Of a stretch of 50,401 nt of DNA, positions 44,154 through 50,401 are shown one piece after another. The translations under genes and the position numbers were made by a program. Numbering within the stretch: the first letter of the stretch is position 1; every line of letters starts with the position of its first letter. Below the pieces are notes generated by a model, which was not told the origin of the DNA, searched no databases, and worked only from the letters and a program-made list of their open reading frames with translations. Origin of the DNA: Parasegetibacter sp. NRK P23 (lineage in GTDB: Bacteria; Bacteroidota; Bacteroidia; Chitinophagales; Chitinophagaceae); assembly GCF_023721715.1 (NCBI RefSeq), contig NZ_JAMDLG010000032.1:1-50401 (forward strand), read 5' to 3'.

Positions 44154-44942
44154 ATGGAACAATTGTTTGTAATAAAGATCGGCGGAAACGTAATTGATGA
44201 TGAAGCAAACCTGAACCGCTTTTTAACGCAGTTCGCCTGTATCAATGCGCCCAGGATCCTCGTGCATGGCGGTGGTAAAATCGCTACACGTCTGGGGGAG
44301 CAATTAGGCATTGAATCGAAATACATCAATGGCAGAAGGATCACCGATGATGCTACCATCAACCTGGTGACCATGGTATATGGCGGACTGGTGAACAAAA
44401 AGATGGTGGCCAGCCTGCAGGCGTTGGGCTGCAACGCAATCGGGTTAACCGGCGTGGATGCCAACCTCATCCCGGCGGTGAAACGCCCGGTGAAAGAAAC
44501 GGATTTCGGCTGGGTTGGTGATATCCCTGCAGAAAAAATAAACGCCGCTCCAGCAAAAGCGATGTTGGAGCATGGGTGGATACCCGTGGTGGCCCCACTC
44601 ACACATGACGGACAGGGACATATTCTGAATACCAATGCTGATACCATCGCTTCCATTCTTGCAACAGGGCTTTCGGCATTTTACGATGTCCGGCTGATTT
44701 ATTGTTTCGAGAAGAAAGGCGTACTGGAGAATGTGGAAGATGACAACTCGGTAGTTCCGCTTATTAACCAGGATATCTACGCCAGGTTGAAAGCGGAAAA
44801 CAAACTTTTCGCGGGCATTCTTCCTAAAATAGACAATGCTTTCGCGGCCATACATTCTGGTGTGAAAGAAGTGCTGATTGGTCATGCGGATGATTTAAAA
44901 GCCAACACAGGGAATGAGACTTCCGGCACATTGATCCGATAA
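44154..44942 (+). CDS. argB: N-acylglutamate kinase
   Basis: ArgB phosphorylates N-acylglutamate. The 262-residue amino-acid kinase starts almost at its first strand (MEQLFVIKIGGNVID), has HGGGKIATRLGEQLGI, GLTGVDANLI and the C-terminal GILPKIDNAFAAIHSGVKEVLIGHAD. It lacks the extra N-terminal helix that marks arginine-sensitive hexameric kinases, so arginine feedback at this step is unlikely. It lies 9 nt before the deacylase gene. Confidence 0.94.
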   Translation: MEQLFVIKIGGNVIDDEANLNRFLTQFACINAPRILVHGGGKIATRLGEQLGIESKYINGRRITDDATINLVTMVYGGLVNKKMVASLQALGCNAIGLTGVDANLIPAVKRPVKETDFGWVGDIPAEKINAAPAKAMLEHGWIPVVAPLTHDGQGHILNTNADTIASILATGLSAFYDVRLIYCFEKKGVLENVEDDNSVVPLINQDIYARLKAENKLFAGILPKIDNAFAAIHSGVKEVLIGHADDLKANTGNETSGTLIR

Positions 44943-44951
44943 AATTATCCT

Positions 44952-46037
44952 ATGACATCCGACAACTTTACCAATATTGAATCGCTCACCACATCGGCCA
45001 TCAGCTTATTAAAAGAGCTGATAGCTACTCCTTCATTTTCCAGGGAAGAAGACCAGACCGCAGGCATTTTATGCCGGTTCCTTGGAGAAAGAGGCGTGCA
45101 CCATAGCCGCAGCGGCAACAATGTATGGGCGTTGAATAAATATTTCGATCCGGGAAAGCCGACGATATTGCTGAATTCCCACCACGATACCGTGAAGCCT
45201 AACCCTAAATATACCCGCGATCCATTTCTACCCGAAGTGGAAGATGGAAAGCTGTTCGGACTAGGGAGCAATGATGCGGGCGGATGCCTGGTTTCTTTGC
45301 TGGCGGTATTCCTTTTTTTCTACGACAGAAAAGAACTTTCTCACAACATCATCTTTGCGGCTTCTGCTGAAGAAGAGGTTTCGGGCGTAAATGGTATTGA
45401 GGCGGTGATCCCGCAGCTCCCGCCCATCAGTTTCGCGATTGTAGGGGAACCTACACTCATGAACCTGGCCGTGGCCGAAAAAGGATTACTGGTGCTGGAT
45501 GCTGTGGCACATGGTAAAGCAGGACATGCAGCCAGAGAGGAAGGCGATAACGCTATTTACAAAGCGTTGAAGGACATAACGTGGTTCAGTACTTTCCGGT
45601 TCCCAAAGGAATCGCCCACCCTGGGCCCGGTTAAAATGAGTGTTACCGTTATTGAAACGGAGAACAAAGCGCACAATGTAGTGCCCGCGCTCTGCAAGTT
45701 TACCGTGGACATCCGTGTTACCGATGCCTATTCACATGAAGAGGTATTGGAGATTGTAAAAAATAATGTACAATCCGAAGTAACGCCACGCTCCATGCGG
45801 ATGCGTTCCACGAGAATAGAGTTGGATCACCCGTTGGTGAAGGCTGGAATGGCATTGGGCAAAACCGTTTATGGTTCCCCCACCTGCTCGGATAAGGCGC
45901 TGATGCCTTTCCCGGCCTTGAAATGTGGCCCCGGGGACAGCGCGAGGAGCCATACCGCCGACGAGTTTGTTTTTGTGACGGAAATTGAAACCGGTATTAA
46001 GGAGTATATTGCGATGCTCGAAGAAACGGTGAAGTAA
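44952..46037 (+). CDS. argE': M20 family deacylase, probable N-acylcitrulline deacylase (ArgE-like)
   Basis: The 361-residue M20 metallohydrolase carries the two-metal ligands in LLNSHHDTVKP, GLGSNDAGGC, ASAEEEVSG, VGEPT and SHTADEF. In a pathway with acylornithine carbamoyltransferase the acyl group is removed from acylcitrulline, so this gene, placed between argB and argH, most likely does that. Substrate (acetyl or succinyl) is inferred from the neighbour. A DapE-like role is the main alternative. Confidence 0.85.
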   Translation: MTSDNFTNIESLTTSAISLLKELIATPSFSREEDQTAGILCRFLGERGVHHSRSGNNVWALNKYFDPGKPTILLNSHHDTVKPNPKYTRDPFLPEVEDGKLFGLGSNDAGGCLVSLLAVFLFFYDRKELSHNIIFAASAEEEVSGVNGIEAVIPQLPPISFAIVGEPTLMNLAVAEKGLLVLDAVAHGKAGHAAREEGDNAIYKALKDITWFSTFRFPKESPTLGPVKMSVTVIETENKAHNVVPALCKFTVDIRVTDAYSHEEVLEIVKNNVQSEVTPRSMRMRSTRIELDHPLVKAGMALGKTVYGSPTCSDKALMPFPALKCGPGDSARSHTADEFVFVTEIETGIKEYIAMLEETVK

Positions 46038-46312
46038 TTTTGAATTTTTGAATGATGAATTTTGAATGGGAGGAGTTCAGGTTCAACATGAGGTGTACGT
46101 TTTCTTAGAGCAGTGTAAGGGCGTTACCCCCTCGCCTGGGAATGTTGAATTTTGAAAAAATAGTTCAACTTCAACATTGGGGGACCGCCTCTCTCCCCAG
46201 GGAGAGGGGTTGATGAGGCCTCCAACGAGGCATGAAGGCTAAAATATAAATCAGGCTGTTGAACACGGAAAAATCAATCCATCATTCAACATCCAACATC
46301 CAAAATTTTCTA
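46038..46312. other. Repeat-rich gap between argE' and argH
   Basis: 275 bp without a gene. It holds AT-rich repeat copies at 46036-46070 and 46278-46309. A perfect 9-bp inverted repeat AATGTTGAA/TTCAACATT spans 46141-46179. A GC-rich hairpin lies at 46188-46209 (10-bp stem including one G-U pair, CTCTCCC/GGGAGAG core, 2-nt loop). A frame running through the last repeat into argH is not a real N-terminus. Confidence 0.6.
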
Positions 46313-47653
46313 ATGAAACTCTGGCAAAAAAATACAACCGCACTCGCTTCTGTAGAGCAATTTACCGTGGGCAAGGACCGCGAATTCGATGAACTCCTCG
46401 CTCCGTTTGATGTGCTGGGCTCCATGGCGCACGTGACCATGTTGCAGGAAGTGGGTTTGCTTACGGAGGAAGAAAAGACATTGCTCGTCAATGAACTTCG
46501 GGCCATTTACCTGGAAATCGAATCTGGAAAATTCTCGATCGGAGCGGATGTGGAAGATGTGCATTCACAGGTGGAACTCCTGCTCACCGAGCGTCTAGGC
46601 GATGTTGGAAAGAAAATCCACAGTGCACGAAGCCGCAACGACCAGGTGCTGGTGGATGTGAAATTATACCTCCGCTTCCGGCTGGAAAATCTGGTGAAAA
46701 AAGCACAGGAACTGTTTGAACTGCTGCTCACCCAAAGCGAAAACTTCAAAAACGACCTGCTGCCCGGTTATACGCACCTGCAACTGGCCATGCCTTCCTC
46801 TTTCGGGCTGTGGTTTGGCGCGTATGCTGAAAGCATGGTAGACGATATCATTACATTGCGCGCCGCTTATGAAGTGGCGAATAAAAACCCGTTAGGTTCT
46901 GCGGCAGGATACGGTTCTTCTTTTCCCATCAACAGGAAAAAGACCACACAACTGCTCGGATTCTCCGATCTGAATTACAACGTGGTGTATGCACAAATGG
47001 GCAGGGGAAAGGCGGAACGAATTACGGCGCAGGCTTTGTGTAACCTGGCGGATACACTGGCGAAACTATCTATGGACCAGTGCCTGTTCCTGAACCAGAA
47101 CTTTGGTTTCGTAAGTTTTCCTGCCGAACTCACCACCGGTTCCAGCATCATGCCGCATAAAAAGAACCCGGACGTTTTCGAATTGGTGCGTTCGCATTGC
47201 AACCGCATCAAAGCGTTGCCCAACGAGATCATGCTGATGACCACCAATCTTCCCTCCGGTTATCACCGCGATCTGCAATTGCTGAAGGAGCACCTGTTCC
47301 CCGCTTTTGATACGTTGGAAGATTGCCTGGACATGGTGCACCTGATGCTCTCCAATATCGAGGTGAATAAAGATATACTGGAAGATTCCAAATACAAGTA
47401 CCTCTTCAGCGTGGAAGAAGTGAACAAAGCCGTGCTGAACGGCATGCCGTTCCGCGATGCCTATAAAAAAATTGGCCTGGATATTGAGCAGGGAAGCTAC
47501 ACTTACGCCACCGGTGTGGAACATACCCACGAAGGTTCTATCGGAAATCTTTGTAATGAAGAGATCCGGCGCATGATGTTGAATGAATTGGAAAAGTTCG
47601 GGTTCGAAGAAGTGAATGCCGCATTAAATCAATTGGCCGGAAAAGCGGGCTGA
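46313..47653 (+). CDS. argH: Argininosuccinate lyase
   Basis: ArgH splits argininosuccinate to arginine and fumarate. With the ATG at 46313 (MKLWQKNTTALASVEQF) it has 446 residues. HSARSRNDQV, YTHLQLAMPSSFGLWF and the superfamily signature GSSIMPHKKNPD with the catalytic Ser are present. An upstream TTG at 46259 would translate the intergenic repeat and is rejected. It ends the arginine set. Confidence 0.97.
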   Translation: MKLWQKNTTALASVEQFTVGKDREFDELLAPFDVLGSMAHVTMLQEVGLLTEEEKTLLVNELRAIYLEIESGKFSIGADVEDVHSQVELLLTERLGDVGKKIHSARSRNDQVLVDVKLYLRFRLENLVKKAQELFELLLTQSENFKNDLLPGYTHLQLAMPSSFGLWFGAYAESMVDDIITLRAAYEVANKNPLGSAAGYGSSFPINRKKTTQLLGFSDLNYNVVYAQMGRGKAERITAQALCNLADTLAKLSMDQCLFLNQNFGFVSFPAELTTGSSIMPHKKNPDVFELVRSHCNRIKALPNEIMLMTTNLPSGYHRDLQLLKEHLFPAFDTLEDCLDMVHLMLSNIEVNKDILEDSKYKYLFSVEEVNKAVLNGMPFRDAYKKIGLDIEQGSYTYATGVEHTHEGSIGNLCNEEIRRMMLNELEKFGFEEVNAALNQLAGKAG

Positions 47654-47664
47654 TCCTTGTGTTC

Positions 47665-47710
47665 AGGTTCAAATCCAACATTCAACATTCAAAATTCAGA
47701 ATTATCAATT
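47665..47710. repeat. AT-rich intergenic repeat between argH and dxr
   Basis: Contains CCAACATTCAACATTC and AAAATTCAGAATTATC. On the minus strand it reads as TTGAATG repeated with a 7-bp period. It belongs to the same family as the copies before argC, argD and argH. Confidence 0.6.
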
Positions 47711-47717
47711 AGGTTTG
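47710..47717 (+). promoter_or_regulatory. Candidate -7 box for dxr
   Basis: TAGGTTTG matches TAnnTTTG exactly, 16 nt before the dxr ATG, at the edge of the intergenic repeat. No clear -33 box is present. Confidence 0.4.
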
Positions 47718-47733
47718 TCGCAGAACGAAAAAC

Positions 47734-48903
47734 ATGAATGGAGAAAATAACAGGAAAAGGATCGCCATATTCGGATCAACCGGTTCCATTGGAACGCAGG
47801 CCCTAGAAGTGATCGCTTCCAATCCCGATCTTTTTTCAGCCGAGGTGCTCACGGCACAGAACAACGATGAATTACTGGTGGAACAGGCTTTAAAGTTCCA
47901 GCCAAATATAGTGGTGATAGGGGATGAGTCGAAATACCAGAAGGTAAAACTAGCCCTCAACACCACGGATGTAAAGGTATTCGCGGGTGAAAAGGCGCTG
48001 GAAGAAGTGGCCGCATTGGATTGCTACGACCTGATGCTGGCCGCGATTGTCGGATTTGCCGGTCTGCGTCCCACCTTACAAGCCATTGACAACGGGAAAG
48101 CCATCGCCCTCGCCAACAAGGAAACACTGGTGGTGGCGGGCGATATCGTGATGCAGCGCGCCGTAGAAAAACGGGTGCCCATTATTCCCGTGGATTCTGA
48201 ACACTCCGCTATTTTCCAGTGCCTGGTGGGCGAAACCCGCAACCGCATCGAAAAGATTATTCTCACGGCATCCGGCGGCCCGTTCCTCGGCAAAAAGCCT
48301 AATTTCCTGGTGAACGTTAAGCGCGACCACGCCTTACAACACCCCAACTGGAGCATGGGCGCCAAAATATCCATCGACTCGGCCACCCTCATGAACAAAG
48401 GGCTGGAAATGATCGAGGCACGCTGGCTGTTCAACCTCCTGCCCGATCAGGTGCAGGTAGTGGTGCACCCGCAAAGCATCATCCACTCCATGGTACAGTT
48501 CGAAGACGGCAGCATCAAGGCGCAGATGGGACTTCCCGACATGAAACTGCCCATTCAGTATGCCATGGCCTTCCCGCAAAGAATTCCAAACGATTTTCCC
48601 AGATACGATTTCAGGAAACCGAATACCCTCACTTTCGAGGAACCGGACCTGAAAACATTCAGGAACCTGGCCCTTTCCATCGACGCGCTCCGCAAAGGCG
48701 GTAACCTTCCCTGCGTGATGAACGCCGCCAACGAACTGGCCGTTTTCGCCTTTCTCCGCAACAGGATCGGCTTCCTCGATATGACCGATCTCATCGAAAG
48801 AACCATGGACAAAATACCGTTCATCGAAAACCCCACCCTGGAAGATTACTACGAAAGTGATGCCGAAGCCCGTCAATACGCGGCTTCCCTGATCCACCTG
48901 TAA
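47734..48903 (+). CDS. dxr: 1-deoxy-D-xylulose 5-phosphate reductoisomerase
   Basis: Dxr makes methylerythritol phosphate, the committed step of the MEP isoprenoid route. The 389-residue protein has the NADPH motif IAIFGSTGSIGTQALEV, ALANKETLVVAG, the metal and substrate residues in VDSEHSAIFQCL, ASGGPF, and SMGAKISIDSATLMNKGLEMIEA. Length is normal. rseP follows after 63 nt, a pairing seen in many bacteria. Confidence 0.97.
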   Translation: MNGENNRKRIAIFGSTGSIGTQALEVIASNPDLFSAEVLTAQNNDELLVEQALKFQPNIVVIGDESKYQKVKLALNTTDVKVFAGEKALEEVAALDCYDLMLAAIVGFAGLRPTLQAIDNGKAIALANKETLVVAGDIVMQRAVEKRVPIIPVDSEHSAIFQCLVGETRNRIEKIILTASGGPFLGKKPNFLVNVKRDHALQHPNWSMGAKISIDSATLMNKGLEMIEARWLFNLLPDQVQVVVHPQSIIHSMVQFEDGSIKAQMGLPDMKLPIQYAMAFPQRIPNDFPRYDFRKPNTLTFEEPDLKTFRNLALSIDALRKGGNLPCVMNAANELAVFAFLRNRIGFLDMTDLIERTMDKIPFIENPTLEDYYESDAEARQYAASLIHL

Positions 48904-48930
48904 TGCGCCCCGGGCTTTAATAAAAAATTA

Positions 48931-48961
48931 TTTCCTCCCTTCCGCTTAATTGCGATATTTG
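48931..48961 (+). promoter_or_regulatory. Weak candidate promoter for rseP
   Basis: TTTC at 48931-48934, 19 nt, then GATATTTG at 48954-48961 each differ by one base from the Bacteroidota boxes. The box ends 5 nt before the rseP ATG. Confidence 0.3.
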
Positions 48962-48966
48962 AGAAC

Positions 48967-50331
48967 ATGAGCACTTTGTTAGCGATAGACTGGACCGCAA
49001 CCGCCGTGAAAGCCGGCCAATTCGTACTTTCTTTCTCCATTATCGTGGTTCTCCATGAAATGGGCCACTTCCTCCCCGCAAAATGGTTCAAATGCCGCGT
49101 GGAGAAATTCTACCTCTTCTTCAACCCCTGGTTCTCCCTTTTCAAAAAGAAAGTGGGCGAAACGGAATATGGCCTCGGATGGGTGCCCTTCGGTGGTTAC
49201 GTGAAAATCTCCGGGATGGTGGACGAAAGCATGGACAAAGAGCAGATGAAGCAACCGCCCCAACCCTGGGAGTTCCGCAGCAAACCCGCATGGCAAAGGC
49301 TCATCATCATGGTGGGCGGGGTAGTGGTGAACCTGATCCTCGGGTTTATCATCTATGCAATGATGCTCTGGTACTGGGGTGAGTCTTATGTTCCTACCAA
49401 TAAATTTACTTATGGCATCGCCACTGATTCCCTCGCCCAAAGCATTGGTTTGCGTGATGGCGATAAAATGACCGGCGTGGATGGTAAATACATCGATAAG
49501 TTCCGGAAGATACCTTTGGAAGTAATTCTGAAAGATGCCAAAACGTTCAATATTGAAAGAGATGGCCAGCCCATGAACATCGCTATTCCCGATGATTTCG
49601 CCGGGAAACTGGTGAGCTACAAAGCAATCAATTTTATTGATCTGCGTGTGCCCAATACGCCTATCGATAGCGTTGGCCCCGAAAATCCGGCAGGAAAGAT
49701 CGGACTACAGAAAGGAGATAAGATCGTTTCCATTAACAATACGCCCATCGTTTACTACCAGGATTATCTCCGGATGATGAAGCAGAGCAAGGGCAAATCA
49801 ATAGCGCTGGGCATACAACGCGGTAAGGATACGCTGTCTAAAACCGCCGCAATTGGAAACGACGGCATACTCGGCATCTACGTGCAACCCGATCTCAACA
49901 AAATGTTTGAAGTAAAAAATATTGAATACTCTTTCTTTCAAAGTTTTCCCGCCGGTTACCGCAAAAGCGTGGAAACACTGGAATCCTACTGGCTCCAGTT
50001 AAAGCTGCTCTTCTCTAAAAAAGTTAAAACTTCCGAATCACTCGGTAGTGTGATCAGCATCGGGAAAATGTTCCCCTCCCGCTGGGATTGGGAAAGTTTC
50101 TGGGGACTTACCGCGTTTTTCTCGCTGGTGCTCGCGCTGATGAACATTTTACCGATTCCTGCACTGGATGGCGGGCACGCGTTGTTCACGCTGATTGAAA
50201 TGATTACCGGCCGCAAGCCGAGCGATAAGTTCATGGAATACGCACAGATGGTAGGCATGATACTGCTGCTGGGATTGATGGCTTACGCGCTGGGATTGGA
50301 TATTTTCAGGGTGGTGAAGGATTTGTTTTAG
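48967..50331 (+). CDS. rseP: RIP metalloprotease RseP (site-2 protease family)
   Basis: The 454-residue membrane protease cuts transmembrane segments of regulators such as anti-sigma factors. The first membrane helix holds the zinc motif HEMGH (His30, Glu31, His34). GWVPFGGYVKISGMVDE and a second membrane helix (LIIMVGGVVVNLILGFIIYAMML) follow, then two PDZ-like domains (about 140-300) and the third zinc ligand region NILPIPALDGGHALF before the last helix. Domain order and length are as in E. coli RseP. No sigma or anti-sigma gene is in view. Confidence 0.95.
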   Translation: MSTLLAIDWTATAVKAGQFVLSFSIIVVLHEMGHFLPAKWFKCRVEKFYLFFNPWFSLFKKKVGETEYGLGWVPFGGYVKISGMVDESMDKEQMKQPPQPWEFRSKPAWQRLIIMVGGVVVNLILGFIIYAMMLWYWGESYVPTNKFTYGIATDSLAQSIGLRDGDKMTGVDGKYIDKFRKIPLEVILKDAKTFNIERDGQPMNIAIPDDFAGKLVSYKAINFIDLRVPNTPIDSVGPENPAGKIGLQKGDKIVSINNTPIVYYQDYLRMMKQSKGKSIALGIQRGKDTLSKTAAIGNDGILGIYVQPDLNKMFEVKNIEYSFFQSFPAGYRKSVETLESYWLQLKLLFSKKVKTSESLGSVISIGKMFPSRWDWESFWGLTAFFSLVLALMNILPIPALDGGHALFTLIEMITGRKPSDKFMEYAQMVGMILLLGLMAYALGLDIFRVVKDLF

Positions 50332-50401
50332 GTATTTCACGCAAAGATTCTGTGTTATTGCGGAACTTTTATTTTCTTAATTTTAGATTTCTAAAGCGGC
50401 T

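Noticed and set aside
46259-46312. N-terminal extension of argH
   Set aside because: It only translates the AT-rich intergenic repeat; argH homology starts at the ATG at 46313.
1-50401. tRNA, rRNA, insertion sequences, prophage or defence genes
   Set aside because: I looked for cloverleaf-like stretches, transposase motifs and defence-type gene clusters and saw none I could support.

Overview
The window is chromosomal DNA of a Bacteroidota bacterium, most likely of the Chitinophagaceae or a close relative. The signs are a type IX secretion (T9SS) C-terminal domain on a secreted M43 protease, menaquinone synthesis by the futalosine route (MqnE), a Bacteroidota-type carbamoyltransferase for an acylated ornithine, the Bacteroidota GlmU-like protein, several TAnnTTTG promoter boxes (one with a perfect TTTG-N19-TAnnTTTG layout), and general lack of Shine-Dalgarno sequences. 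I see no rRNA, tRNA, CRISPR array, transposase or prophage gene.

Layout. 1-8208 (minus): a secreted esterase with PA14, LamG and FN3 modules that runs off the left edge, then a two-gene unit of an M43 metalloprotease and mqnE. 8276-13531: OsmC protein, then (plus) an exported protein, lipA, a phosphodiester glycosidase, a GlmU-like protein and tpiA. 13575-16070: two glycosyltransferases whose 3' ends overlap, and an acyl-CoA-binding protein. 16171-22546: lepA, an exported hypothetical, pirin and tex.

22657-32545 (plus) is the most striking block: a 20-residue leader peptide with three Trp codons in a row, a terminator/antiterminator pair, then trpEGDCFBA, and directly behind trpA the genes hisH, a GNAT-hisA in-frame fusion, hisF and hisIE. 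The tryptophan attenuator would therefore also govern the second half of histidine synthesis. 32622-38306: a thioredoxin-like exported protein, a PolX/PHP protein with a degenerate polymerase site, a histone-H1-like Lys/Ala-rich protein with rpmA and rplU, and a GH3-family protein.

38840-47653 (plus) is a complete arginine cluster: a GNAT (probable acyl-glutamate synthase), argG, argC, argD, argF', argB, an M20 deacylase and argH. The carbamoyltransferase has Val at the position that separates N-acetyl- from N-succinylornithine enzymes, which predicts a succinylated pathway. Gaps in this region carry a family of 7-bp-periodic AT-rich repeats. dxr and rseP close the window.

Most genes are ordinary core metabolism. 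The points that deserve follow-up are the trp attenuator with its his extension, the GNAT-HisA fusion, the carbamoyltransferase specificity residue, a possible second (arginine) leader, the intergenic repeats and two perfect palindromes.
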